A stretch of 64,000 bases of DNA from Papaver somniferum (GCF_003573695.1 NC_039367.1:160968542-161032541), one strand, 5' to 3'; counted from the stretch's first letter, positions 33,094 through 46,884 are shown. The notes: generated from the letters alone by a model not told the origin. Numbers and translations are program-made.

Positions 33094-34710
33094 TGTTAGA
33101 GCATTACTCGGTCGAACTCGCATGCGTTGCTATCTCAAGCATGTTTGTCAATGTTAGTGATCAAAACTATAAGTCTTGATTTCTAGTCTATTATAGCTAA
33201 TTCTCGGACTAGGATAGTAAGTGTAGTTGAGCTCAAGGACTCCATGACGATTCATCATACAAGACGAAGATCTACTCAAGGAACCGGTGGAACTTCTCGA
33301 CAAAAAGGTATGTGGAGACTTGAACTTATCTGCAACTCAAAAGTCTATCTATTTTATAGACTATGATTATACACATTTGGTATTTCGAGCCGAGTATACC
33401 TCGCCTATCTATATCTCGAAATATGTGTTGGTAAGCTTTTCGCTTCAACCAAGTTTATCTTTACCTAGTGACGAAAGTCATGATATGTTTCAATCACTTT
33501 GAAAATTGCTTTGACGAGAAATTGTATAACAACTATATAACGTCCTCTAAGAATGTTTCAATGATTGGAATGAGAGTATAGATTACATAACCAATGGTGG
33601 ACATAAGCATTGTTGTGGAAACACATTTATGTATAAGTCCTATTCCTTGAACCAAATTTTTCTAACTTTGTTGATCAAGAGAACCGGAAGAATGGCAAGT
33701 GCCAAGTCCGCGAACTTCCGAAGTTCTCAAACCCGAGAATTTTGCTGGAGTTGACAAACTACTTGCATGAAGCTAAGTCTGTGAACTCAGTCCGCGAACC
33801 CAATCCACGAACCGGCGAAGTTCTCATCCCGAGAATTTCTCCTGGAGTTTGTAAACTCTGTCCGGTATCTTATGTACGCGAACCTAGTCTGCGAACTTGA
33901 GAAGGTTATATATCTAAAGATGATTTCTGAACTTAAACTTAAAAAGACTAAGGAATACTATTTGCAAACCGTGGCTATAAAAGTTCATGAACCGATTCAA
34001 GTGAATCAAATCATCTTTGCTTCAATTGTGTCTTGTGTAGTTACATAAGATTTCCTTGCAATTGAACAACTCTCTAACTAGTTCATTTGAGTCATTTGAT
34101 CTAGTTATGGTGAAGAAGAACATGGTTGATATGAAATGATCATATGGCTAACATTTTGGTTGACTATTGTTGAACCAACAATGCACACGTTTGGGTACGG
34201 TTAACAAACCTAGAAGCGTGTAGTTCATTTGTGTATAACAATCTAAGTTTTCGATCTAATGATTGAGAAATATTAGCTTGAATATAAATCAGGTTTTCAT
34301 CTAACGGTGGATATTGATTGCTTTGTTACCAAGGCAAAACCCTGATTTGAAAGACTATATAAGGGGACATCTATCAACTCTGCAAAACTAATCCCCACAC
34401 CTCACGTGTGATACTAGTTTGGGTGATAGAGTCGGTTCTCCTTTAACCTTTGGTTTTCTTCTTCTAAAACCAGGTTAAACGACTTAAAGACTTTATTGGG
34501 ATTGTGAAGCCAGACCGATACTATTTTATCATAGTTGTGTGATCTGATCTTGTATCTTCTATTGTACGACTACAATCATATTGATTGGATTGAGATTGAT
34601 ATCTCCGATAGGCAAGATATAAAGAGTAATCACAAACACCTTCGTCTCATTGTTTGTGATTCCGCAACATCTTGTTTCGCTAGCATACGATTAAGATTGT
34701 TGTGAGGTGA
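33094..34710 (+). repeat. Truncated Copia-type LTR, copy A
   Basis: Starts TGTTAGAGCATTACTCGGTC, a typical LTR start, and runs 1.6 kb as a long plant Copia (Angela/SIRE-like) LTR. It has an upstream region with repeated CGCGAAC and GAGAATT motifs (33700-33900), a TATATAA box (34356-34362), and a transcribed region rich in TTCTTCTT. The 3' end is missing: at 34711 the sequence switches to LINE. No primer-binding site, internal region or second LTR is present. Clade naming is by general resemblance. Confidence 0.7.
34356..34362 (+). promoter_or_regulatory. TATA box of the truncated LTR
   Basis: TATATAA in GACTATATAAGGGG, ~350 bases before the LINE junction. If active it would drive transcription to the right into the next array unit. 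The same box is at 49373-49379 in copy B. Confidence 0.5.
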
Positions 34711-35684
34711 TTTGGTTGACGTTACAATTTAAAGAAAAACTAAAAGTCTGGAACAAAGAGGTTTTTGGACATACCGATACAAAATTGAAGAATATATTAT
34801 CTTAAATTCAAACTCTGGATGGACTGACTGAAAATAATACTAACTGAGGAGGAGCGGAAGGTGCATCTTCAATACAAAGAGGATTTTGAAAAGATTACTA
34901 AAATGGAGGAGACTTCATGGAAGATTAAATCAGAAACGAAGTGGTTACAGGAAGGTGACAGAAATACTTCTTTCTTCATCATCAATGCTTCAGCCAGACG
35001 TAGATACAACAGAATCAGGCAATCGTACATCTGAAATAAGTTGGTCTATGACAGAGGAAGGTTGCAAGAACATATAGTAGGTTATTAAAAAACTCTATTT
35101 ACCGAGGAAGAAGTCATTCGACATGGTCTAGAGGGGATTCAGTTTGATTCCATTATCGCAGAAGCCACTATCTTAGAGGCATATTTCACAGAGAAGGAGG
35201 TTATGCATGCTATTAGAGATTAGGAAATGACAAAGCACCGGGTCCGGATGATTTCCATATTCTGTTCTTTCAGAAGTGATGACACTTTATCAAGGTTGAT
35301 ATTATGGGTACCGTAAATGAATTCTACACTACATGTACTAATAATATGACAAAGATCAGTTTATTCACATTGTCGCGTTAATACCACACTGATTTTCACA
35401 TGTTTGGTATGACCTGGTGACGCCATTGCATTCGTCAGCAAATATATTTGGGCGCGTCATATTCGTCTGCTACCACAGGGTCTCAATGGTGGGATGAACC
35501 ACCACATTTTATTCGAGCAACTTTGGGTAATGACAGATCAAGTATGTCTACTTACCCATTCAAATAGTTTGTAATATGTTTTTTTTCTCTTTCTCTCTAT
35601 CTCCTGAGGCCCCCTCTTTCTATTTGTTTCTCATTTTATTAATAAAATCTCCTCGCCACTCTTGCCCAAAAAATGAAAAAAAAA
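34711..35684 (+). mobile_element. LINE 3' fragment, copy B
   Basis: Corresponds to 14305-15286 of copy A: the linker before the reverse transcriptase, the DKAPGPDDFHILFFQK block, the deleted core, the CT-rich 3' UTR and an A-rich tail. The endonuclease part is absent because the unit begins inside the LINE. A missing T near 35220 adds a frameshift relative to C. Confidence 0.85.
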
Positions 35685-36085
35685 GATTAAAGTTTTAGAG
35701 GACAGAAATATGCATAGTGAGTCATCTATATACACTTTATTTAATGCTAATTGAGCGCCACTAGTCAGCAATGAGCGCCTCGCCTAGCAGCTAGGGATGC
35801 CGAGGAAAAATTAGAAAACACCATAATCTGGGGTTTTGGGCACCTTTTTGTCTAGGCATTCCTTGAGCGTAGGCGAGCGCGTAAGGCGCCTTTTGCAACG
35901 TAACTAGTGAGTATTATTCGTTCATGGGTTAATAATATATACATGCCTGTTGTTCATATTTAGGGTTATAAGTCTATGTCACTTTTTCTTAGCTTTGCAA
36001 AACTAAGCCGATTTGAATGTTTTATTGAAAAAAGGGCTAACCACATTTATCTATTTTTTTATAATCGTTAGAGTAAGATAAAAGC
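35685..36085. other. Short spacer after the LINE, copy B
   Basis: About 400 bp with GAGCGCC and AGGCGAGCGCG motifs around 35755-35890, a GC-rich patch that looks like a relic of a small DNA element. The empty site of the PIF-like MITE is at ~35969-35971. Same in copy A (15287-15570) and copy C (50706-51106). Confidence 0.4.
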
Positions 36086-36093
36086 ATCTTTAG

Positions 36094-37556
36094 TAGAGCT
36101 GGCAAACAAGCTGAAACCCGCGGATTAACCCGTACCCGGCCCGTGAAAATCCGAGTCCGGCTTGGCTTGGTCCTAAACAAGCCGGGCGCGGGTTGGAGAA
36201 ATAGCGGCTTGTGAGAAAACGGGTTTATCCGTTCCGGCCCGTAAACCCGCGGGTTATACCCGTCAACCCGTGTTGTCCTATTAATTTCTACCGTACGATT
36301 ATTACATTTAATCATGTTCGTTCATTTATGGTATAAATCTCAAAAAAAACCCTAAAAGATTTCATTTTGTTTCATTCCTTCTCCACTCTGCTCTCTGCCC
36401 TCCTTAGCACCACCTCCATCTTTTTTTTCCTTTCTTCTCTGCGTCTGTTCTTCTTTGCATGTGTAAATTAAAGCTTAACAATAATGGATTTAATCTCAAG
36501 TAACTGATGTGAGGATTTGCTTCTTCACTTTTCTTTTTCTTTCTGTTTCTGGGTTGAGTTTTAGTCGGCTAAGGGTTCTGAGTTGAATATTGGAAGAGCA
36601 AGTGAGTGATTAAGAGTGGATTTTAAAAGTAGAACATGAAGAAGAACATTATCATACTAATAGTTAAGATTTATTTCAATGAAGTACTGGAATTGAAAAA
36701 TCCAGAAGAAATTAGGGCTTCAATTGAATTTGGGGTTTTATGAAATTGAGAAGAGAATTGAGTTAATGATAGAAGAAGAAGACTAGGATTTTGATTCAAT
36801 TTAAGTTATTGGGTTAAGATGTACTGAATTCCTATAATAATTTTTGTTCTTTTTTGTTCATTCAATCAAAAATACAGAGAGGTAAAGCCTTTTTTTCTCC
36901 CCTTATATATCTAATGTTTGGAACATCATGTTCTTATAGATGTTGGTTTTGTTTGTATACTCTTGGCATTTTAGTTACTAAAATCGAACCTCTGTTCTTT
37001 CTCTCCAAATCTTATGTTGTTGTTGCTGTTATCTTCCATTGGGTGTTGTTGGTGGGCTGCTAAGAGAGTAGGAGAAGGAATAATGGGCTTTGGTATCATT
37101 GATTGCTGCTTCCTGAAGTGTAGCTGCTGTTGCTGTTGATGTAGTTAACTGAAATGAGTTTCCGTCTGATTTTAGTTTGAATAGCAGCATGGGAATTTGA
37201 GGAAGATGAAATTGGAAACTGAGCAGTGATGATGGGGAGTTTGAAAACGGAATTGTGGGATTATAAGAATCAAAAATCAGTTTTGAGTTGTGTTTACGAT
37301 TTTTATCCTTGTAAATTGTGAGTTGGTGTTTACGATTTTTATCCTTGTAAATTGTAATTTGTCACAAATTAGCTTAATTAAGTTTTAATTAAACAAGCCG
37401 GGCTAACCCGTGAACCCGCAAGCTTTACCCGTTACGGGCGCGGGTTGAAGAAATGACCACCCGTGAAGAATATCAACCCGCGGGTTTTGGCCCGTGTAAA
37501 CCCGTACCCGTGTAACCCGTAGCAAGCCAGCCCGGCCCGCCCGTTTGCCAGCTCTA
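36094..37556. mobile_element. Non-autonomous hAT element, copy B
   Basis: TAGAGCTGGCAAAC ... GTTTGCCAGCTCTA with ATCTTTAG on both sides (36086-36093, 37557-37564). Here the two ends are perfect inverted repeats. Content is as in copy A, with small differences that include a 3-bp loss near 37055. Confidence 0.9.
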
Positions 37557-37564
37557 ATCTTTAG

Positions 37565-39431
37565 GTCCTTTAAATCTTTCGAACTCGGTATGCACACGTC
37601 ACCATCTGCTTGACACATATCACACCCAAATCGGCCCCCACCACTTCCACTGTAGAACACCAACTCGATATGGATTTCAATCTAAGCCACTTAACATCAG
37701 CCCATACGTGTTACAATATTAGTCTTATCAAATACAAGCCATTCAGCTCATCCAATTCTTCACTACACCAGTTGTACACTTCAGTCTTCAACAGCTCCAT
37801 TCCCTAGCTGCATCCCTCGTCACTCTAAGCTCAAACCCCAGATCTACATCATATCCATTCTGTGCCATCAATAGAATTTCTGATTCTTAGCTGCACTTCG
37901 CAACCACCGCCAACATCTCATATTCAGCTCAACAATACCAGTAGCAGCACACTCATTAGCAACATCACAAAACCAACAAAATCACCTGATGTACCACAAA
38001 AAAATAAATTTCAATACCATCGATCTATTGATGCAATTCTCAACCTACATCACAATATCACAACATTGTTGCCATTTATAAAATACACGACTAAAACTAG
38101 TACAATTCGCTAAACTCAATCACTCTACAGAAATTCAAATGCAAATTAAACACCTAACCAACATTATGAACCCTAAAATCAGACTCATAAAATATACTAC
38201 AAAACAGAATAAGCAAACACAGCATAACCTAATCAGGACAAAACTTACATGGGAGAGCAAGAACCCTAGGGCTAACCATATGACCACGGCCTAATCGACC
38301 AGATTTACCCCAAATTCCTCTACACTTATTAGCAACCCGTCTAGACAGACATAACAACTGCGTGTTTAGTATCTTCAATTGCTGCTTGACTTGATCTTTT
38401 AAGTTCTTCATCATCGACACTTAATTTCGTCATTCCTCTTCCTCTTCTATCAACATATCTCCTTCCCTGGTTTCCTTCCTCCTTCAAAACAACAGAATCA
38501 CCACCATCAATCCACGGTAGATGTTAAACCAAAACCAAATCAGGTCAATACCCATCCTTCCATGTTCTTCTTAGCTTTAACCCCAACGAATTCATAATCA
38601 ACAGAAGCAAGCCTTCATTATTCCAACAAATTAACAGCAACAAACCTGCTCTTCTTTCACCGATTCAATCCCTCTCAATCCATCTCAGACCCAAATTCTC
38701 CGCGTTCATTATATTTAACTACTGCGATTGTTCTTCATCTCCAATCATTCATCATCAATTAATCGACGGCAGAAACTTGAATATCTTGATTTTATTCCCA
38801 ACAATAGATCCCTGATTCCTAATTCTTCCCTCTTTTCACGATATCTTGTTTTTTTAAACACAACTTCATCCCCGTTTTACAATAGCAACAATAAAATCCA
38901 TATTCGCTCTGAATTTAATTCCATCTTCCTTATCAATCTTCACTGCAGCTTCAGATGAAAAGAAGGTGGAATTTTTCTCGATAGAGAGAAGAAGTTGATT
39001 TCTTCAGTATCTAATCTAACCCGTTGATTTTTTCCGACACACACTGCAATCAGACCAAACAGCCTTACACGTGTATAAGGGTATTAAGGTAAAGTGTGCA
39101 ATATTGTCTCATCCCGTTCGGGAGAAATTGATTTGAATGGAAATACAGATTAAGGATTAGTTTTGCAAAATGAAAAAAAAAATTGGCGTAAAATTGTAAA
39201 ATCCAGGATAAACACTAGGCTTATATATCTGTTTTTATTCTTTCATTCATTAGATACGCTGAACTCTGAATATACTTCAACTTCACTCTAAACATCAGTT
39301 TCAAAATTACAAGTATCTCCAAAGAACTTCTTAGCTTTGTGGTTTTCCAAGACAAGTTTAGAGTTTTGATGCATTCTGCTAACATTGGCGCTAAGTTTGT
39401 CGACTTTGGGATAGAGAAAGAAAGAAAATGA
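37565..39431. other. Copy B non-coding stretch with Copia empty site
   Basis: Matches copy A 17810-19545 plus 24253-24415. The single AATAT at 39269-39273 is the unoccupied target of the young Copia element. The possible minus-strand leader with the MTKLSVDD frame is conserved here. No protein family is recognised. Confidence 0.4.
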
Positions 39432-39630
39432 CACTACAAAATAAAAGGCCTCTCGGACGGCCAAAAAACGTCTCAAGAGATATTAGGGACGGTTTATGTA
39501 CCGTCTCCTGTTCCACCGTGACTAATACTATGACTATTAGGGACGGTCGGACCATCACCGTCCCAAATATCCTTTTTTAGGGACGGTTTTTTCAAAACAG
39601 CCGTTCCTAAAAGCTACTTGTCCTGTAGTG
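39432..39630. mobile_element. Miniature CACTA-like element, copy B
   Basis: CACTACA ... TGTAGTG, TGA on both sides. 199 bp. Several changes cluster in the first 50 bases relative to A and C (CTCTCGGACGG, AACGTCTCAAG), which weakens the left GGGACGG repeat. Confidence 0.82.
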
Positions 39631-39825
39631 TGATCATAATTTTGAACTACGTAACAAAACAACTGAATTACCAATTTTGAAAAATTGGTATCATCAAATC
39701 AAAATGAAACCAAAATACATGATAATGGGCGACTCTTTAATCTATTAATCGGAGTTTCTATCAAGCACCAAGTTATTTTTCCAAACTAAATATCCGTAAC
39801 GGACTAACAACAAATAATGTCCAGA

Positions 39826-40144
39826 AATTCCAAGAAAACTAACAATATGATTACAATTATAAAATCATAAGTTACTTTGTCTTACAGATATATATATCTC
39901 AACAAAGTTCCAGACGTGGCATATAGATGGCTTGAAGATCTACTTGCTAACTTTACAAACATGGTGGTCTGCAAGCATAAAATGGAGAAAGGAAAGAGAA
40001 TATCTGAATTCTGAGTAAGTATCACATACAACAAACACAAATTTGATTTGAGAGGAAACGTCATTATGACCGACAATTATTTGAAGATCTGTGAGATTCC
40101 TCCTCTTTTATAATTGTAATCGTATTGTTAGTTTTCTTGGAATT
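39826..40144. repeat. 39-bp inverted repeat pair, copy B
   Basis: Arms at 39826-39864 and 40106-40144, same single mismatch as in copy A, so the mismatch predates the duplication. Confidence 0.75.
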
Positions 40145-41502
40145 ATTAGGGATGGAATGAATAAATCTTCACTCAAACTGCCATTCTCTACTCTAAATCT
40201 TCTACTGAAATATTAGGGATGGAATGAATAAATCTTCTCTAACCGGATTGGATTGACGGGGTACGAAATATTAAAGGTCAGCTCAATTGCTCGAAGATGC
40301 CCAACCTTTACAGAAAACTGGATACAAAACAAATGACACCCATACATGTAATAGTCTGAAACCTATCTCTGGGAATCATAATCCTGTTAAGGCCTGAATG
40401 CAAACCCAATTATATCTCACTCTTGATTCCAGGCCACCCAATTCAACATGATACAACCATTCTGTGTCAGCTTTTCCTAGAAATATTGAATGATTTATTT
40501 AAGTCATTTAGACTTTCTTGTTAACAAATTTGTTATTATAACTTATCTAATGAAATAAGGGTATTACACCACTGCAAGGATACAGTTGAAGGAAATGATC
40601 TCGTGGTGAGTGGGACGAAGCCCATGGACAAAACTAAGTTGAGCACTCGTTTAAAACGAAAACAAGCGTAGCAGGACGAACCAAGAGTGACTACTGTAGT
40701 ATATCTTGATCTAGAGTGAACGAAATTCCATGTAAGAGAAGACTTGATGTGGGAGCCTATATAAGTAGTAAATATACTTCTACTATCGCACTTAAACTCT
40801 TTTCTCGCACTTATGCAATATATTGCAGTTCAAACAAAGTTGTATTCGGAAATTATATGCCTAGTGGCTAGTGCAATAGCATGGAAGGAGCACTGGTATT
40901 TAAAAGAAGTATAGGGATTGCTAATTGAAATGTAAGAAACAGCAAGAAGCTTGGGTACTTAAAAGATGAGCTACAAGTCTACAACAGTATATACTATACC
41001 CCTTCTACAGATGCAGATCCAATTTAAAGACTGCGACAAGAAGAATACATAAGAGCTCATAAGAGAGAAATATAAAGAGGGGAACTTCGGAAGACTAAAG
41101 GCAAAGTGCAACAACACATACATTAGCAGCTCTAAATAACCCAATTTCACTCGCATATTTTAGTAGTTGAACCAAGAAACAATCACTCGCATACAATAAT
41201 TGAATCACATATCGTGTCTGCAGCCCATGGGAAGTAAACTAAGATTGACTCCGGAAACAGAACAAATTCAGCAACAGAATAGACTTTTCTTACAAATTAC
41301 AGCCCAAAGAGTTGATCGCTGTCAATGCCACTTTCCAAGAAATGCACGATTAAACAAATTTGCATTGTGTACCCTGAAATTTCAAAGTTACATGTACAAA
41401 CACTACCCGACTAATACAACGTCAAAATTCTTCCATCACTAGAACCAAATTACATACTCTATCCCAATCCTATTGCCTAATGACTTCTTCAGGTAGTGAG
41501 TA

Positions 41503-41914
41503 TAGAGGGCCCCTTTAGAGGGGGAAACTGTCCAATTTAGATGATGTTATAGAGTTTTTCACGCAGATTAAGAAATATCAAAGAGAGTAATTGTTTTTTC
41601 CAAATATGTCCATATTAATATCTTCCTAAAAATTTATATCTCCTAGTTTTTTATTTATGGATTCTAGTATAAATTATGAATCCCCATTTAATTCCACTTG
41701 GGATTGACCAGATATCCTAAGATAATAGAGAATAAATTTAAAATCTTAAATTAGATTAATTATCTCTCACTGATAATAAAGACAGTGAATGTTATGTTGT
41801 GATCCCAAAGCAGGGGTAAATCAGTGAGAATTTAGAGAAAACAGCTAAACTCTTATCTATTTTGGAACATACAAAAAAAACTCTAAAACATCATCTAAAG
41901 TGGAACGGAGGGAG
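41503..41914. mobile_element. Stowaway-like MITE, copy B
   Basis: Right end GTGGAACGGAGGGAG then TA. Altered left end and inner inverted repeat as in copy A, with one G fewer in the left G run. Confidence 0.65.
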
Positions 41915-41916
41915 TA

Positions 41917-44445
41917 TATGAAAAAGATGAGATCTTAAAATTTCTACAGATGTATCATTTCTAACAGTTTCTAGCTAATTGTAACAGTTGTAGCACATCA
42001 ATGGCGCAAACTCATGTAATACCCATTTCAACAGCTTCTATAGTATATCTCCAGCTGATTGGTTTATAGTCATTGGGACAAAAAACACAAGTGATCTGAT
42101 TTGTAGATCAAGGAGGAACCCTGGACAGAGAAACCAAAATATGAATGAATGGGAAAATTGTGGGATAAAACCATCAAAATATCAAACAAAATCATAATTT
42201 TACAGATCTTACCAGAGGGAAACATCCAAGATCCGTTGGTGCAGCCCACATAATGGTTAGGAAGCAATAAACAACATAGATTTGAGAGGAAAATTCATTA
42301 TGAGAATTTCAAACATCCATGGCTTTCTTTCTTTGATCTCCAAGCTATGTGTAAACCGTAACTGCTTTCATCATAAACCTCAATCTGATTCTGGAAACAG
42401 CATGAAAAACTCTGTTAGGTGGTTTGTCCCTCAACGCCGCCTCTTCACTCACACTGCTAATCTCCACTCTCCTCTCTTCAGCACAATAAAATTCTAGGGC
42501 TTAGTTGATTTAGATATAAGTAAAGTACTTTGATTTCCTAAAATGTCCTTGAACCAATGTTACAGGCTTACGGCCCAATGTGCAGGCCCGGTTATTACTA
42601 AAATCTATATTCTACTGACTACTGTGTTATATTGAGTGAGACAGGAACTGATATATGGCATATGCGATGAAACACGTAATGTAAAAAAATTATATTGGTG
42701 CCTAAATTTGACTTGGGAGTGTATAGTAAAGTAGAATTAAGTCCTAAAGAATCACAAACTGTGGATAGATTTGGAACTGGTAGTAACTTCCACCGAAATA
42801 ACAAAATTGCAACATTAGTGGTAATTTACAGGCATTATCATCACTTGGATTTGTTTAATATGATTAGAGGTCTCTATTTATTAACATGGATCGATAAACT
42901 AGTGACATAGTCAAATGATGTTACAATAGTTTCAATCATAAGTTACTAAACATCATATAAGACTGAAACGTCCCATCCACTAAGAAGACGAATCAAATGC
43001 ATAGCATTGTGAATGGACTTTATCTTTCACAAAATATCGGTATACATATATTCAGATAAGATAATTACGAGTACTAGATTCCGCAAAATTCACTATCACA
43101 GTGAAGAATCAAAACTAAACAAAAAACTTCACCTGCAGGGACTTACTCTAATCTGCTGCTCCAGGTGTATAAACCATGAGACAACCGCATCATCATGGTA
43201 TTCCATTCCATTCCATCAATACATTCCTCTGCTGTTAATAAGAACACAGCCAGAATGCCATCTCATCCTAGCTATTTATAGACATGTAATCTGATCAAAG
43301 GACTCTCCGCACAACAAGGAGTAAAAACCATCTCATCCTAGCAGAGTTTACTATTCTAAAGAGAGCCCATTACAGTCCTTTTAACACACTATGCACCTTT
43401 ACATGCAATTGCAATTGCTTGAACATTTTCTCAAAATAAGTTAGTCAAACTATGGTTTAGACATATTGAATGAGGCAACAGACAGAGAGACGAAGGCTGA
43501 GAAAGACAATAAGCTAGAATGCATGCCAACTTAGTCAGAATTAACTACGAAATTTTGCCGGATAGTGCTATGTATTCAGATGTGCTATGTATTCAGATGG
43601 TTCCCCAAAAGCTTAAAGAACATTGCCGAAGGACTGCTCAATGAGATTCATCTTTACTATTATTTTAACAAAAAAAGCCAAAAATCTTTTGTTGCCTAAA
43701 ATCTGAATTTCGACTCCATAACTCAATAGTCTCAATTCTCTTTGCAATTTCTACCACACTCCCACGGACCAAGTAAAAAACTAAAAATGGGAATGTCTCC
43801 GCAACAAAAAAAATAGAAAAACGAAAGAAAGATGGATGTACCAATTCGGGTGTGAATAGCATCAAGATATAGATGATTGGCTACTTAAAAAAATTCATCT
43901 GCACCAACGTTAATTTTCTATACAGATTATCAATTTACATCTCCAAAAAAATAAAATAATAAATTACAAATAAATATCATGAAATTACTGCAGATTAAAT
44001 TTTGGATGTAAGCTTGACAGGTTCTCAATTCTCCAACCGATCTATCTTAGATTTACCCGGTTCTTATCTTTGTGTTATTCCTTAGTTGGATCTAGGATTG
44101 GTTTTTTCTCTACTGTTGATCTAAAATTTCGAGAGTATGTGGAGACGATACACATAACTTTGCATCTCCCAGGTAGTAACTTTCCATCATAATCCCCCAT
44201 CTGATTTGGTAACCCCCAGATTCTAATCAGCAGAGCTCCGGTCCACTTGTTTTTTCCCTGAACACCCCCTCCTCACCCACACTGCTAGTCTAGACTCTAC
44301 TCCCCTCTCACTCTCTGTCTAGCCAGGGTTTGTTTCAATTATACTAAGAGGTAAGTTGTGTGAATTACCAAAATGTCCGTAAACTATGTCCACGGGATAT
44401 TTAGTTTGGCCCAGTGCGAAGGCTCCTTATTGCATCTGCATACAG
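41917..44445. other. Copy B stretch without a recognised gene
   Basis: Equivalent to copy A 26903-29429. Only short frames without recognisable motifs. Confidence 0.35.
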
Positions 44446-45076
44446 CCTAATATGAAAATGCACAACAATTGCGCTTTATCAGTAACTTGGCCAAGGTTAG
44501 ATATGCGGGACACATGTCTGAGTTGCAACTAGACAATGGCATGTGCCAAACAGGATTTGGACATGGCCAATGATGCGAGATTAGCATCAAGAGATGCCAA
44601 ATGAGTTTGACAAATAAACTGTATGGATGTGACGTGCAGGCATGCAAGCAAGACTTGCATTAGAACACTTGCATCAATGCGAGAATGATGCTCAACAATG
44701 TTTGCGGGAGTTTGGTTGGCAGACGCAATTATTGTGCAAGAAGGATGGATGACATGTGGCGGGCACATGGCATTGACGGATTCGAGTTGGTTACACGGAA
44801 GTTGTTTTACTTTATGCATTTCTAAGGGTAGGAACTGTTTGGTTCGCTTTAGGAAAGGAGTTGGGCAAGTTAGCACAATTGCCTAACCGCCATATGTAAA
44901 GTAAATCCGTAATTGTCTGACAGTTACTTGTAGATAGCTTTTGTAAGCCTATATAAGCCTGATCTTGTGAAGGGATTGGGTTATCCGTAACAAGAAGAGT
45001 GTGTAACCCTAAGTGTGCAATAAATAAAAGGCTCCAGACTAGTTTAAAGTTAAGTTCTATTGGTGCATTTGTCCCT
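44446..45076 (+). promoter_or_regulatory. LTR-like promoter region, copy B
   Basis: Same TATATAAGCC and AATAAATAAAAG arrangement as copy A 29430-30060. Boundaries uncertain. Confidence 0.35.
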
Positions 45077-46884
45077 TTGTTTGGCTTACTGTTTATGCAT
45101 CAAATGGAGTGTGTGCATTTGGTTGAAGGCTTGAAAGATTTGTGAGCAGAACCTCTATTTAGTATGGATTGAATAGAGATTTAGTCAAGAAGTGGAAGTA
45201 TTGGCTAAGTGCTACCTGGCTGAAATTGTGTTGTGGAGCATAGTTGCCATTGTCAAGGTTGGTTGTTGCATTTGGGTGTTGCGGACAGTGACATTTATTA
45301 TGGTTGGTATGTTTTTATATTATCCAATCGATTTTTATTTTTTTTGGGAGTGATATAATTTTTATGGTTAAGCTATATTTACTAGCTAAGTATGGATGGT
45401 TCAGTGTGCCATTGTAGTGCATGCACCAGTAGCTTATTTCGTTTTTGTTCACTTGAGTAGGATAAGTATACGCAAGCAAGATCATGGAGAGCGAAAGCTT
45501 CCTCTGTAGTACCGAGGGAGTCTGTTCTTCTAACTGCTTATCCTTATTTAATTAGTAGTAGATGAAACTACTGTGATCCTGTTTTGACATGTTTGTTGCA
45601 ATATACGAGTTCACCCATATAATTGATTTGCAAAGCTTGTCTATGATAATCAGTATCTGACATTAATTTAGTTGCATCTGTCTAAAATAACATGTAGTTG
45701 TATTGACCAGGTGACATTTTAGAGTTACTGTTATGTTGATGAGTGTATTAACTTAGAACGCAATTGTTGAATCCATAAACTTTTCTTGAGCTAAAATCGG
45801 TTTTCTAACCTTTGCTTGAACCAACTTATCAAAACAGAATAAACATGAATATTACAAATTTGATATTGATGCGTACCAATGGATGGAACCACAACAGTTT
45901 TCTTTGTTCAACAACTATATAAACTTGCTTTTGAATCTTCTCATTAAAATGATGTTTGCTTTTGAGTCTTCTCATTAAAATGATGTATAAACGACTTTGA
46001 TAGAGAAAGGTTGAGATTCAGGAGCACATAAAATCGAGTTACACACATCAACTCACAACCTCAAAAGAAAGGAAACCAAGGAGGTGGACTCATGCATTCA
46101 TCCTTTAAAAAAAGTCACAACCTAGCTGGCCCAAAATTTTGCGAACATTGCTTCTTTATAAGATTCAGTCTTATGGTACTATGGACCTGGTACATGATAA
46201 ACTCTCTCTCTTGAGCCGCTCTGCAATGTCATCGTGACGTTTGCTCCTAGGTCCTTGTTCATGTACATGCTCACTGAAATTATGTACCTGAGATTCAACC
46301 TTACTAGCTTTCAACAATTTCTTTCTCTCATCGTGATGACTCTTACCAGTTATATCATTTACAGTTTTTGTTACTTCTCACTAAATTTCCTACAACAGTT
46401 ATAACAGAATTGGAATTTAACACAATTGGCTACAAGCATTACTTAGACATCTCTGAATTAAACAGCAAATAACTCATCGAGCATTACATAAAGAATTTTC
46501 AATTTCAGTTTCAGTACCACAAACCCACCCATTTCTCAAACTCTCAAAAAGGAAAAGTCACAAAATACCAATATTTTTTCACTAAACAAGTTCACCAGAG
46601 TACCATAACCAAATTTCTGTTACCATAAAACACCATCACAAAATTGAAATTCCTACAACCCCCACAACCTTTATACATCAAAACCAAAAAGTTCCCTGAA
46701 ACAAAAACAACACCGTCTGACACAACATCCACAACAAAAAAACTTGCCCTCATATGCACCAACACTAAAAGGAGTAGAAGGAAGGAAAATTATCAGAAAA
46801 GTTGTTTGATTAAAAACTTGTTGATCGTCCTCAAGATCTATGCACAGCTTGAGAAACTATCCTTTTCTGATAAATCTGAAGAGA
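45077..46884. other. Copy B stretch downstream of the acidic ORF
   Basis: Equivalent to copy A 30061-31860. The charged minus-strand frame seen in A is interrupted here by one extra T near 46365. Its C-terminal half (HHDERKKLLK to KRESLS) remains open. No other coding signal. Confidence 0.35.

Larger units (their letters stand above)
14305..34710. repeat. Tandem array unit, copy A (20.4 kb with two private insertions)
   Basis: The first of three head-to-tail copies. It begins at TTTGGTTGACGTTACAA inside the LINE and ends at the last GTGAGGTGA of a truncated Copia LTR. After removing the private PIF-like MITE and Copia element with their target-site duplications, ~15.05 kb remains, matching the ~15.02 kb of copy B. 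Small differences from B and C are scattered along the unit. One example is ~25 extra bases near 17830-17855. Confidence 0.93.
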
